In this document: piece by piece, positions 25,270-33,923 of the stretch
Layout of the letters: the number at the start of each line of letters is the position of its first letter
Numbering within the stretch: the stretch's first letter is position 1
Assembly (NCBI RefSeq): GCF_016756395.1
Contig: NZ_AP018365.1
Location: forward strand, 3,261,001 to 3,325,000
DNA from: Streptomyces sp. SN-593
GTDB lineage: Bacteria; Actinomycetota; Actinomycetes; Streptomycetales; Streptomycetaceae
DNA: 64,000 bases
Direction: 5' to 3'
Notes under the pieces: generated by a model
What the model was told of the DNA's origin: nothing
Seen by the model: the letters and a program-made list of their open reading frames with translations, nothing else
The model's database searches: none
Program-made: the position numbers and the translations under genes

Positions 25270-26679
25270 ATGCAGCCTACGACCCGCACTGTCAGCAGCG
25301 CATCCCCGAAAACTGCCTGGCCTCCGGTAGCGGTACCCGGTCAGGCGCAGCACGCCGCCGCGCAGCCGATCCGGGAGACCGGTTCGCCGTCTCCCGGCGA
25401 CCGGCTGACCGCGCGAGCCTTGTCGGCCGCCAGCCGGGTAGCGGACGCGTCTGACCGGCTCACCGCGACGCCCGGTCAATCAGCCGGGGTGAGTGACCGG
25501 GTGACCGCGGTCACTGACCGGGAGCCGGTCACCGGGCCCGGTCAGCCGGTCGGTCCGGTTGGTCCGGAGGGCAGCGTCCCGGTGACGGAGGGCGCTGACC
25601 TGCTGACCGAGGTGCGGTCAGCGGTCGCCCGGTACGTGATCATGCCGTCCAGCGAGGCCCTGGACGCGGTCACCCTGTGGATAGCAGCCACCCACCTCCA
25701 GCCCGCGTGGCAGCATGCGCCGCGTCTGGCGGTGGTGGGTCCGGCGAAACGGTGCGGGAAGTCGAGGCTGCTGGACGTCCTCCACGACACCGTCCACGAC
25801 CCGTTCATCACGGTGAACTCGACCCCGGCGGCGATCTTCCGGTCGATCACGGAGCGGCCGCCGACGCTGCTGGTGGACGAGGCGGACACGATCTTCGGCA
25901 GCGTGAAGGTGGCGGAGAAGAACGAGGAGATGCGCGGCCTGCTCAACTCCGGGCACCAGCGCAACCGCCCCACCACCCGGGTCGTCGGGCCGGAGCACAA
26001 GCCGACCAAGTTCGCCACGTTCGCGATGGCGGCGCTGGCCGGGATCGGGGACCTGCCCGACACGATCATGGACCGTGCGGTCGTGGTCCGGATGCGCCGC
26101 CGGGGCCCGGGGGAAAGCGTGCGGCCCTTCCGTGCCCGCCGGGACACCCCGATCCTGCACGCGCTGCGCGACCGGCTGGCCGGGTGGCTGGTGCCGTTGA
26201 CCGATACGGCGGCCGGGTGGGAGCCGGTGATGCCGGTGGAGGACCGGGCGGCGGACACCTGGGAGCCGCTGGTGGCCGTCGCCGACCTGGCCGGCGGCGT
26301 ATGGCCGGATCGGGCGCGGGCGGCGTGCCGGGTGATGACCGCCCACGAGGAGGGCCAGGACCAGGACACCGGGCTGAAGACCCGCATCCTCACCGACATC
26401 CGCGCCGCCTTCGCCGGATACGGGAACCCCGACGCCCTGTCCACGCAGTCCCTGCTCAGCGCCCTGAACGCGGACCCGGAGGGCCCGTGGCGCGAGTACG
26501 GCACCAGCGGCCTCACTCCGCGCGGCCTCCAACTGCTCCTGAAGGACTACGGGATCAGCGCGGCCAACCGCCGCTTCCCCGGCGACACCCAGCGCCGGGG
26601 CTTCACCCGCCACCAGTTCACCGACGCCTGGGCCCGCTACTGCCCCCGCCCCGAACCGGCGCCCCCGACCGGCCGGTGA
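25270..26679 (+). CDS. DUF3631 P-loop ATPase (element replication/helicase-type protein)
   Basis: 469-residue protein. The first 125 residues are low-complexity with degenerate (S/G)DR(L/V)TA repeats. A P-loop ATPase core follows: Walker A-like VVGPAKRCGKSRLLD (about residue 200), Walker B TLLVDEADTIF, and sensor-like MDRAVVVRMRRRGPGE. The C-terminal third matches the DUF3631 domain (DIRAAFAGYGNPDALSTQSLL ... RGLQLLLKDYGI ... RGFTRHQFTDAWARYC). Such proteins occur in actinomycete plasmids and integrative elements and resemble primase-helicase partners. ATG 25270 follows GAGGAG by seven bases. No primase domain is present, so the replication role is inferred. Confidence 0.75.
   Translation: MQPTTRTVSSASPKTAWPPVAVPGQAQHAAAQPIRETGSPSPGDRLTARALSAASRVADASDRLTATPGQSAGVSDRVTAVTDREPVTGPGQPVGPVGPEGSVPVTEGADLLTEVRSAVARYVIMPSSEALDAVTLWIAATHLQPAWQHAPRLAVVGPAKRCGKSRLLDVLHDTVHDPFITVNSTPAAIFRSITERPPTLLVDEADTIFGSVKVAEKNEEMRGLLNSGHQRNRPTTRVVGPEHKPTKFATFAMAALAGIGDLPDTIMDRAVVVRMRRRGPGESVRPFRARRDTPILHALRDRLAGWLVPLTDTAAGWEPVMPVEDRAADTWEPLVAVADLAGGVWPDRARAACRVMTAHEEGQDQDTGLKTRILTDIRAAFAGYGNPDALSTQSLLSALNADPEGPWREYGTSGLTPRGLQLLLKDYGISAANRRFPGDTQRRGFTRHQFTDAWARYCPRPEPAPPTGR
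25399..25509 (+). repeat. Iteron-like repeats inside the DUF3631 gene
   Basis: Three copies of GACCGG(C/G)T(C/G)ACCGCG at 25399, 25453 and 25495, surrounded by many shorter GACCGG/CCGGTC words up to about 25570. They encode the DR(L/V)TA repeats of the protein's N-terminus. Either a disordered linker or a binding-site cluster for the element's initiator. Confidence 0.4.
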
Positions 26680-26697
26680 CCCGCACCGACCCGTACC

Positions 26698-26731
26698 ACC
26701 CGTCCCCGCGCAGGTCGGCGCGGGGACGGGT
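26698..26731 (+). terminator. 14-bp perfect hairpin between DUF3631 gene and mobC
   Basis: ACCCGTCCCCGCGC / GCGCGGGGACGGGT with loop AGGTCG, 19 bases after the DUF3631 stop. Most simply a terminator; since the gap 26680-26863 directly precedes mobC and relaxase, it could instead belong to oriT. Confidence 0.65.
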
Positions 26732-26863
26732 CGCTTCCCCGTGACGAGTCGACCCGCATCACCGCATCCACCCGTACCTGCGCTGACCAGCCATGCAACG
26801 GGTGGGACGAGTCACACACACCCACGCCGCTTCGCCGCAACCACGTTCAGGAGCCGTACGACC

Positions 26864-27634
26864 ATGGACCAGCCCCAGAAGAAGCCCGGGATCTTCACGC
26901 GGATCAGTCAGACGGTCACCGGCCGTTCAGACGGAGCAAGCTGGAGCAAAGTCCACATCGCCGGAGGCGACGCGGACTTTGCGCTTGTCACCGCCCCGGC
27001 GGAGGCGGTCCCGGACGGTGCCCAGCGGGGCACGGCCGGGGAGGGGGAGGCCGAGCGCGGCCTCCCCCCAGGACAGGATCACGACGCCGAGATCCCCGAG
27101 CGCTTCGCACCGACCCTCGCCCCCGACGCGTTCGTCCACCGCGGCATCGCCGCGCTCGACGTCCCCACGTTGCCAGTCGACGCCGACAAGCTCGTCGAGA
27201 GCCGTCGGCCTTTGAGCGAGGTCCTCTATCGGCCGCGATCCGGCACCAAGCGCGACATCCAACTGACCGCGTCCGCGGAGCGTGCCGAGCAGGAGTTCAT
27301 CGACCTCGCCGCCAAAGCGGCCAAACGCTCCCGGTCAGCGTTCCTGATGGACGCCTCGCTGACCTTCGCCCACGCCTACCTCGGCGACCAGCGCCCCGCC
27401 TGCGTCGCACCCCTGCCCTCGCCCCAGACCCTCCAAGACCTGACGCGCCTGTGCGGACAGTTGCTGCGCGAGATCCACCGCGTGGGAGTGAACCTCAACC
27501 AGATCACCCGCGCCGTCAACACGGGCACCTGGCCCGACCACACCGACAACGTCCTCACCGAAATCCAAGTCCTGGCCCGCGCAGCCCGACTGGCCCTGGA
27601 ACACGTCGTCTCGGGGTGCCGTCATGGTGCCTGA
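26864..27634 (+). CDS. MobC-like relaxosome accessory protein
   Basis: 256-residue protein. The N-terminal half is variable; the C-terminal 110 residues carry the mobilization-protein pattern: a ribbon-helix-helix-like region (TASAERAEQEFIDLAAKAAKRSRSAF in part) and the MobC signature REIHRVGVNLNQITRAVNTG, followed by a helix. MobC-type proteins bind oriT and help the relaxase open DNA. ATG 26864 has AGGAG ten bases upstream. It overlaps the relaxase start by 11 bases, the standard mobC-relaxase arrangement. Confidence 0.82.
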   Translation: MDQPQKKPGIFTRISQTVTGRSDGASWSKVHIAGGDADFALVTAPAEAVPDGAQRGTAGEGEAERGLPPGQDHDAEIPERFAPTLAPDAFVHRGIAALDVPTLPVDADKLVESRRPLSEVLYRPRSGTKRDIQLTASAERAEQEFIDLAAKAAKRSRSAFLMDASLTFAHAYLGDQRPACVAPLPSPQTLQDLTRLCGQLLREIHRVGVNLNQITRAVNTGTWPDHTDNVLTEIQVLARAARLALEHVVSGCRHGA

Positions 27635-29387
27635 CGTCTCCACCGGCTCCCGCACCCGCGGACTGCTCTCCTACCTCTACGGCCCCGGCCGCCGCGACGA
27701 GCACACCGACCCCCACATCGTCGCCGCCTTCGCCATGCCCGGCATCCCCGACCCCGGCCGGGCGCCCCTCGACCAGCACCACACCCTGTTGAGCGAACTC
27801 GCCGACTACCTCGACCAGCCCGTCCGCGTCCGGGAGCAGCGCACCGGCAAGAAGGTGCCCCAGCACGTCTGGCACTGCCCCGTGCGCACCGCACCCGGCG
27901 ACCGCTACCTCACCGACGAGGAATGGGCGCAGGTCGCCCGCCGGATCGTCCACGCCACCGGCATAGCCCCCGACGGTGACGACGCCGGCTGCCGGTGGAT
28001 CGCGGTGCGCCACGCCGAGGACCACATTCACATCATGGCCACCAGCGTGCGTGAGGACGGCCGCCGCCCCCGAACCAACCGCGACGGCCAACGCGCCCAA
28101 GCAGAATGCCGCACCATCGAAGCCGAACTCGGCCTGCGCCGACTCAAATCCGGTGATTTCACCGCAGCCCCCATGCCCACCAGCGCCGAGCAGGCCAAAG
28201 CCCTACGCACCGGCACCACAAAGACGGCGAAGGAATGGCTGCGCGACCAGGCATACACAGCCGCTGCCGCCGCACGCGACGAAGCCGAGTACTTCTCCAC
28301 CCTCAGCACGCTCGGCATCCACATCAAATACCGGCTAGGTCCGCAGACAGGCGACGTCACCGGCTACAGCCTCGCCGCACCCGACGACACCAACAGCCAC
28401 GGTGAGCCGGTCTACTTCAGCGGCTCCGCTCTCGCCCCCGACCTGTCCATCAACCGTCTGCGCGAACGCCTCACCGCTCACGACGCCACCGACCAGCCCA
28501 CCGCCCGCACCACCGACCCCGGCCCCTGGCACCAAGCCGACACCACCCTGCGTGACCTCCACACCAGCCTCCTCGACCAGGACACCAAGAACAGCCAGAG
28601 CGCCCGCGATCAGGACAGCGCGATCCAGGCCCAAGCAGCCGCGTTCAGCGAACTACTCCACAACACCGCCGCCACCGCACCCACCCACCTACGGGCCGAA
28701 CTACGAGCAGCAGCATCTGCGTTCAACCGCGCCAACCGCTCCACCGTCCGCGCCGAACACCACAGCGCCGCCGCCCTGCGCACCGCGGCGAAGGAACTGC
28801 TCCACGCGCTGGGCTCGGACAAGGACGGCGCCGCGGTCGCAGGGCTGCTGTCCACCGCCGCGCTCGCCCTCATCGCCCTGACCCGCTGGCACGAGAGCCG
28901 CCAACACCACCAGCAGGTCGCCGCAGCCCGGCAGACCCTCGTCCACCTGCAAACCGCCTACCGACAAGCCGCCGAACCCGTCCTGGCCGACCTCGCCTCA
29001 CGCACCCCCAGCCCGCAAGCCACTCAGCGCTACGCCTCCGACCTGCGCGCAGCCGTCCCCGACCACGCGGAGCGCGTCCTCGCCGACTCGGCCTGGCCCG
29101 CACTGGCCACCACTCTCGCCAAAGCCGAAAGCACCGGCCAGAACCCCCGCCGCCTCCTCACCGACATCGCTCGACAACGCGAACTCGACACCGCCGACCA
29201 CCCCGCCGAAGTCATCAACTGGCGCATTCACCACCACACCACCGAACACCACGCCGCCCGCCTCCGAGCCGCCAACACCCGCCCCCACCGCAACACCCCC
29301 GCGCACACAGCACCCGTAGACACAACCGCCAGCACCCGCCTGCCCGCTCCGCAGACAGACCGCGATGCTCCAACCAGGCGGCGATGA
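27624..29387 (+). CDS. HUH relaxase (mobilization nuclease)
   Basis: 587-residue relaxase that nicks oriT and pilots single-stranded DNA in mobilization. The N-terminal domain holds the metal-binding histidine motif WIAVRHAEDHIHIMATSVRE (about residues 125-145) and upstream His/Trp segment VPQHVWHCPVRT. An N-terminal Tyr (LLSYLYGPGR) is a candidate nicking residue. The rest is Ala-rich and helical, with long coiled-coil stretches typical of relaxase C-termini in actinomycetes. The ATG lies within the mobC end. It resembles the MOBP type by the HxEDHxH pattern; MOB class is tentative. Confidence 0.86.
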   Translation: MVPDVSTGSRTRGLLSYLYGPGRRDEHTDPHIVAAFAMPGIPDPGRAPLDQHHTLLSELADYLDQPVRVREQRTGKKVPQHVWHCPVRTAPGDRYLTDEEWAQVARRIVHATGIAPDGDDAGCRWIAVRHAEDHIHIMATSVREDGRRPRTNRDGQRAQAECRTIEAELGLRRLKSGDFTAAPMPTSAEQAKALRTGTTKTAKEWLRDQAYTAAAAARDEAEYFSTLSTLGIHIKYRLGPQTGDVTGYSLAAPDDTNSHGEPVYFSGSALAPDLSINRLRERLTAHDATDQPTARTTDPGPWHQADTTLRDLHTSLLDQDTKNSQSARDQDSAIQAQAAAFSELLHNTAATAPTHLRAELRAAASAFNRANRSTVRAEHHSAAALRTAAKELLHALGSDKDGAAVAGLLSTAALALIALTRWHESRQHHQQVAAARQTLVHLQTAYRQAAEPVLADLASRTPSPQATQRYASDLRAAVPDHAERVLADSAWPALATTLAKAESTGQNPRRLLTDIARQRELDTADHPAEVINWRIHHHTTEHHAARLRAANTRPHRNTPAHTAPVDTTASTRLPAPQTDRDAPTRRR

Positions 29388-29491
29388 GTACCTGCTCTAT
29401 GGCCGGAACATCTCCATGCCGGCTACCCGCCTACCGACAGCTGTCGCGACCCTGCGGACCTCGACGCTCCAAGACGAGCCACGATTGGGCA

Positions 29492-30109
29492 CTACGCCGC
29501 GAGTCGATCCAGAAGAGCGTCGAGTTGGCGCACGGTTTCGTCGGGATCGGTGTGGTGGATCGTGGTGATGCCGAGGGCCTCGGCCGGGGGCAGGTTCTGG
29601 GCGTGGTCGTCGACGAACACGCACTCCGGGCCGGTCAGTTCGAGGGCGTTCAGGGTGCGTTCGTAGATGAGCGTGGAGGGCTTTCGGACGCCCTCCAGTT
29701 CGGAGAGGACCACCGCGTCGAAGCCGTCCAGCATGCCGAGTTCGGCGTAGGGGTTGAAGGGTTCCAGGCCGAAGCTGTTCGAGAGCATGGCGACCTTGAT
29801 GCCGGCCGTGCGGGCGCGCTCGACGGCGTCGATGATCACGGCTTCTGGGCGGAGGTTGGCCAGGGCGCGCCGCATCAGGTCGGTGGGGTCGATGCCTAGG
29901 ATCGTGCCGATCGTCTGGTTTCAGTCCTCCTGGGTGGCGCGGCCGACTTCGAGGTCGGCGTAGACCCGGACGCCTTCGGGGTGGTCGTTGAGAGCGGCGA
30001 AATACGCGCCCGGCACCAGCCCTTCGGACTTCTCGAAGGCTTGTCCGTTGAGCCGCATCCGGGTGGTGAGGACACCGCCGAAGTCGAGGATCAGTCCGCG
30101 GTAGGACAC
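29492..30109 (-). pseudogene. HAD-family hydrolase broken by an in-frame TGA
   Basis: One reading frame encodes a typical HAD phosphatase: motif I LILDFGGVLTT near the start (MSYRGL), motif II AMLSNSFGL, motif III region GVRKPSTLIYERTL, and motif IV CVFVDDHAQNLPPAEALG. A TGA at 29921-29923 interrupts it after residue 62, in frame, between ATQED and NQTIGTILG; a single TGG-to-TGA change would explain it. Downstream there is an internal ATG (29875) but it would lack motif I. I read this as a recent nonsense pseudogene. It lies within the element, opposite to the mobilization genes, next to another HAD gene. Confidence 0.8.
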
Positions 30110-30160
30110 GGCGGCTCCTTGAGTGATGGGCGCGATCGGGGGACAGCGGGAAATGCCGTT

Positions 30161-30859
30161 TCAGGCGGCCGTCACCCAATGGGCGATCTGCTCGGCGTCA
30201 CGAAGATCCGACACGACACGTGATGCTCCGGCCGCCCGCAGGTCTTCGGCGGAGAACCGGCCGGAGGCGACAGCGATAAGAGGCACACCGACTTCAAGGG
30301 CCGCCGAGACGTCGGCGGGAGTATCGCCGATGACGACCGCATCTTGCGGCGTCAGATCCCGGCCCAGGTGCTCCGTTGCTCGCCGGAGTGCGACGCGGAC
30401 GAGGTCCGCTCGTTCGTCGGCGTCTTCGCCGTAGGCGCCGCACTCCCACACGATATGGCGATCCAGTCCGAACACGTTGAGCTTGATCTTGGCGACGGCT
30501 CGGACGTTTCCGCTGACGACGGTCTGGGTCACGTCGGGGGTTCGGGCGAGGCGGTCGAGGACGGCTGCCGCACCGGCGAGGCCGTGGCCACGAGCGCGCA
30601 GTTCCTCCGAGCTTTCCACGTGTGCAGCGGTGAGCGCCTCGGCGAACTTCTCGAAGTCATCCCGCGTGGTGGTCAGCCCGTGCAGCTTGGAGGTCTCCCG
30701 GAAGATCACGGCTTCCGTGATTCCATCGATGGTCGCCTGTTCCCTCATGGGTATGCCGGTGGTGCGCTCGAACGCCCGCGCGGAAAGCTCCCGCCCCACG
30801 CCGCCGGTGTCGATCAGGGTGTGGTCGACATCCCAGAGCACGACCCGGCGAACTGCCAT
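30161..30859 (-). CDS. HAD-family phosphatase (PGP-like)
   Basis: 232-residue haloacid-dehalogenase phosphatase. Motif I is VLWDVDHTLIDTGG (nucleophile Asp), motif II TVVSGN, the Lys is in AKIKLNVFG or later, and motif IV is AVVIGDTPADVSAAL. A helical cap lies between motifs I and II, giving a phosphoglycolate-phosphatase-like subclass. ATG 30859 follows AAGGAAGG with good spacing; a GTG three codons earlier is too close to it. It is cargo of the integrated element, in the same direction as the HAD pseudogene. Substrate unknown. Confidence 0.8.
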   Translation of the reverse strand: MAVRRVVLWDVDHTLIDTGGVGRELSARAFERTTGIPMREQATIDGITEAVIFRETSKLHGLTTTRDDFEKFAEALTAAHVESSEELRARGHGLAGAAAVLDRLARTPDVTQTVVSGNVRAVAKIKLNVFGLDRHIVWECGAYGEDADERADLVRVALRRATEHLGRDLTPQDAVVIGDTPADVSAALEVGVPLIAVASGRFSAEDLRAAGASRVVSDLRDAEQIAHWVTAA

Positions 30860-30980
30860 GGAGGGCACCTTCCTTGAAGTGGCTGCGATCTACGGTCAGC
30901 CTGCCACAGGGTCGGCGGAACCCGCACGATACCGGTCACCATGCGGCTACGCTCGGTCCATCAGAGCGTAGGGGGCACCC

Positions 30981-32177
30981 TTGGACCCGGACTTTCTCGT
31001 CGGGCAACGCATCCGCGACCACCGCCAGCAGCGGGGCCGTTCCCAGGCGGTCGTTGCCGGATTGTGTGGCATCACCGAGGACTATCTCTCGCGCATCGAG
31101 CGCGGGGTCAAGACTCCGACGCTGCATGTCCTGATCAAGATCTCACGTGAGTTGCGCGTGCCCGTGGCCGTCCTCGTCGGCGACACGTCACCAGCCGAAC
31201 CCCCGCCGTCGTCCACGCCTCCCATGGCGAAGGAGGTCACCCAAGCGCTTCTCGTCAGTTCCGCCGTCACGACCAGCGCGCCGGCCCCGGCAGCGCTCCG
31301 TAAGCGGGTCAACGCTGCCTGGTCGATCTGGCAGAGGAGCCCGCGACGCTTCACCGAAGCGGCCGTCGTACTCCCGAGCTTGATCGCCGACACCGAAGCA
31401 GCCTTGCGCACCTCGTACACCGAGGCCGAGTGCGGCGCGTTGCGTGAAGCGCAACGGTGCGCTGCCGATCTGTACTTCCTCCTGCGCTCCTACTGCCGAC
31501 GGGCAGGACGAACCGACCTCTCCCTCCTTGTTGCCGACCGCGGCAGGAAAGCGGCCGAGGCGGCCGACGACCCGATTCGCATCGCCGCGGCCACGTGGAA
31601 CCTGGGGCACATCCTGCTCGGTACCGACGAACCCGAAGAGGCAGCCGACGTCGTTCTGCGCGGGCTTGGCCAACTGGGTGAACCCCGGACCGTGGAGGCC
31701 ACGGCTATGGCAGGCGCCCTTGAACTGGTGGGAGTTGTCGCCGAGAGCCGTCTCGGCCTCCGCTGGGAGGCTCGCGAGCGCCTTCAGAGCAAGGCCGGGC
31801 AGCATGCGGACCGCGTCGGCGACGGCAACATCATGCGCACGGTCTTCGGTCCCACGAACGTGGCCCTGCACGCCATGTCGCTGGACATGGAGGCCGGCGA
31901 GTCCACGGAAGCCCTGCACCTGGCCGACACGGTGGACACCGACCTTCTGCCACTGGAACGCCAGTTCACCTTCCTCCTGGAGGTCGCGCGCTGCCACGAC
32001 CTGAGGAAGGAGGACGCAGCCGTCCTCGTACGTCTGCTCGACCTGGAGACACTCGCACCGGAGGACTTGGCTCGCAGCCCACTCGGCATCCAGATGGTGA
32101 AGGACCTACGCCGGCGCGTCCGTCCGACCTACCGGAAACAGGTCTCCGACCTCGCCGAGCGCGTCGGCATCGACTAA
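30981..32177 (+). CDS. XRE-family regulator with TPR-like C-terminal domain, TTG start
   Basis: 398-residue regulator: N-terminal XRE helix-turn-helix (IRDHRQQRGRSQAVVAGLCG then DYLSRIERGVKTPTLHVL) and about 300 residues of helical, TPR-like sensor region (e.g. AAATWNLGHILLGTDEPEEAADVVLRGL in part). Actinomycete proteins of this layout often control antibiotic, sporulation or mobile-element genes. A TTG start is used because it immediately follows a purine-rich AGGGGG and gives the natural MDPDFLVGQRIRDHR opening. It is divergent from the HAD genes and followed by a short palindrome at 32199. Confidence 0.78.
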   Translation: MDPDFLVGQRIRDHRQQRGRSQAVVAGLCGITEDYLSRIERGVKTPTLHVLIKISRELRVPVAVLVGDTSPAEPPPSSTPPMAKEVTQALLVSSAVTTSAPAPAALRKRVNAAWSIWQRSPRRFTEAAVVLPSLIADTEAALRTSYTEAECGALREAQRCAADLYFLLRSYCRRAGRTDLSLLVADRGRKAAEAADDPIRIAAATWNLGHILLGTDEPEEAADVVLRGLGQLGEPRTVEATAMAGALELVGVVAESRLGLRWEARERLQSKAGQHADRVGDGNIMRTVFGPTNVALHAMSLDMEAGESTEALHLADTVDTDLLPLERQFTFLLEVARCHDLRKEDAAVLVRLLDLETLAPEDLARSPLGIQMVKDLRRRVRPTYRKQVSDLAERVGID

Positions 32178-32198
32178 CCACCCGGACCAGGGGTCCTA

Positions 32199-32215
32199 CC
32201 GGACTGACAGTCCGG
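32199..32215 (+). promoter_or_regulatory. Perfect short hairpin between XRE gene and next gene
   Basis: CCGGACT-GAC-AGTCCGG, 21 bases after the XRE stop and about 60 bases before the next start. Could be a terminator, or an operator for the XRE regulator controlling the 32274 gene cluster. Confidence 0.45.
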
Positions 32216-32273
32216 GTACTCGCCGCTCCGCCTCCCTAACGTCGCTGGCACACATCGCGACAAGGAGCGGAAC

Positions 32274-32645
32274 ATGCGAGCCTCAACCATGGCGAGCGAC
32301 ACGGTGCGTGTCCCGCGCGTCACGGGCTTGGCCGTCCTCAAGCACCTCTGCCTGCCCGGCTCCGTCCTGGTCGACCCCCGCGCGAAGGCCCTCTACTTCT
32401 TCGTGCCCTCCGGAACGGCCTCCACGTGGTCCTTCCCCGGCGTCGACGTTCGTCCAGCGGCCGCACTGCCGTTGCCTCCTCCCACACGCAACGGGCCTCC
32501 GGGAGCGTACTGGCTGACCGCTGCGACGCACGGGCCTCGTTGTCTCCGGCCCGTCGAACTCCTCGCCGCGATCAGGTCGGCGCTGTGCCCGGACGACGTA
32601 CTCAACTCCCGTTCGGCCGAGCTTCGGGCCGGTGACTGCGGATGA
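32274..32645 (+). CDS. Hypothetical element protein
   Basis: 123-residue protein I do not recognise by name. It has a hydrophobic central segment (GSVLVDPRAKALYFFVPSGTA) and a Pro-rich middle, ending in PVELLAAIRSALCPDD. AAGGAG precedes the ATG by six bases. Its stop overlaps the next ATG (ATGA), so it is coupled to the anti-sigma-like ATPase gene; this pairing suggests the two act together. It is part of the element's cargo. Confidence 0.55.
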   Translation: MRASTMASDTVRVPRVTGLAVLKHLCLPGSVLVDPRAKALYFFVPSGTASTWSFPGVDVRPAAALPLPPPTRNGPPGAYWLTAATHGPRCLRPVELLAAIRSALCPDDVLNSRSAELRAGDCG

Positions 32646-33160
32646 CCCCGATCAACACCCACCGTCGTTCCGCTCCGGCACAGGTAGCCAAACGATCCCA
32701 GTACGTCGACGACATGACGTTGGCGATCGAGCGGCTGGCCGACCGAGAGCGCATGCCGTCACCGTGTGCGATCTGGGTCGGGAACCTCCGGCGGATCGGG
32801 GCACATCGGCTCAGCGCCCACGGCTTGTCGTCACTCGTGGACAACGCGGAGCTGCTCATTAGCGAACTGGTGACGAACGCTCTCCAGCACGGCGCCGGGG
32901 AGCGGATCGTGTTCCACCTCGTGATCACCGAGGACATGGTGGTGATCGAGGTGGACGACGGCTCGCCCTGCCGGCCCGTCGTCCGTTCGGCCGGCGACTT
33001 CGAGGAAAGCGGACGCGGCATGCTGCTCGTCAGCGCGCTTGCCGACTCCTGGGGCGTCAGCACCGACGGGACACGGACGTGGTGCACCCTCGCCACTCCG
33101 GCTTCCGCGCGAAGGAGCCGCCCCCGCGCCTGTCTCAGACAGACACCCGAGCCACCGTAG
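32642..33160 (+). CDS. ATP-binding protein of the RsbW/SpoIIAB (HATPase_c_2) type
   Basis: 172-residue GHKL ATPase resembling anti-sigma factor kinases. The N-box is ELVTNALQHGAG (about residue 80), the G1 box is VVIEVDDGSPCRP, and the G2 region is ESGRGMLLVSALADSWG. Streptomycetes have many such proteins; some inhibit SigB-type sigma factors and some pair with element- or secondary-metabolite-specific regulators. It overlaps the upstream hypothetical gene by 4 bases. No sigma factor or anti-anti-sigma gene lies nearby, so its partner is unknown. Confidence 0.78.
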   Translation: MTPINTHRRSAPAQVAKRSQYVDDMTLAIERLADRERMPSPCAIWVGNLRRIGAHRLSAHGLSSLVDNAELLISELVTNALQHGAGERIVFHLVITEDMVVIEVDDGSPCRPVVRSAGDFEESGRGMLLVSALADSWGVSTDGTRTWCTLATPASARRSRPRACLRQTPEPP

Positions 33161-33416
33161 CCACCTTGAACTCCGCTCCAGCGGCATGCCCGCAGGCGTC
33201 ACCCACGTCGCCGTACGCACTCCCATCCCCGTACGGGCGGCAGCGGGCACCTGTGCCGCGGGAGCGGCCCCTTCCCCGCTCCGGCCACGCCGAGTCAAGC
33301 AGGCATCCACGCCCCCAACTCCCCGCGGGCGTGACGGACTCACGGCACCAGCCCGTGGCCGGAGCGGGCCCCACCCAACCCCCGTTCGCAGCGATCCGAC
33401 GAAGGAGTCGATCCGG

Positions 33417-33923
33417 ATGCCCAGCCGTCACCCGCGCGGCTTCACCTGCGGCCGACGCTCCTTCGTGCCGCCCCGCCTCCTCACCGCGGCCCTGCGCGTG
33501 GCCAACGCCGCTTCACCCGCGTGGGACGGGCTGGCGTACATGGCGGAGGACGCGGCGACGCTGCTGGTCTGCACGCTCCAGGCTCACCGCGGGCCCGTGC
33601 ACCGAAGTGTGGTGCTGAATCTGCGCGGTCCGGTCGCCGGCACCGTCTGGGCCGCCTGGCGCGACGGCATCGAGCCCTACCTCGCCGTCCTACTCCCCGA
33701 CTGCCCCGTCACCACCGCCGACGGTGACGAGGCATGCAGCGAGTTCGCCAGGCACCCCGACGCCCATAGCTGGGAGTTGGCCGACCCGGCCCTGCCGCCC
33801 TCTCTCCTCGCGCTCTTCGGTCCGCTCCTCGCCGAGCAAGACCGGCCGCCCGACGGACGCGTGCTCGACGCCACCACCCGATTCCACCGCCCCACCACGA
33901 ACAGGAAGAACCCCGCACAATGA
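33417..33923 (+). CDS. Hypothetical element protein
   Basis: 168-residue protein without a domain I recognise. It starts at ATG 33417, nine bases after GAAGGAG; the open frame extends 126 codons further upstream but that part overlaps the ATPase gene and is compositionally poor. The visible fold is mixed, with hydrophobic strands such as TLLVCTLQAHRGPVHRSVVLNL and YLAVLLPDCPVTT. Its stop overlaps the next start (ATGA), coupling it to the DUF6907-like gene. Confidence 0.55.
   Translation: MPSRHPRGFTCGRRSFVPPRLLTAALRVANAASPAWDGLAYMAEDAATLLVCTLQAHRGPVHRSVVLNLRGPVAGTVWAAWRDGIEPYLAVLLPDCPVTTADGDEACSEFARHPDAHSWELADPALPPSLLALFGPLLAEQDRPPDGRVLDATTRFHRPTTNRKNPAQ

Noticed and set aside
26741..26863. 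Upstream extension of the MobC-like gene
   Set aside because: The frame is open, but the added residues are low-complexity and the ATG at 26864 has AGGAG before it.
29921..29923. Programmed UGA recoding (selenocysteine) in the HAD gene
   Set aside because: No SECIS-like hairpin is apparent and the position is not a catalytic HAD residue; a nonsense mutation is simpler.
33039..33416. Upstream extension of the 33417 hypothetical gene
   Set aside because: It overlaps the ATPase gene and lacks a ribosome site; ATG 33417 follows GAAGGAG.
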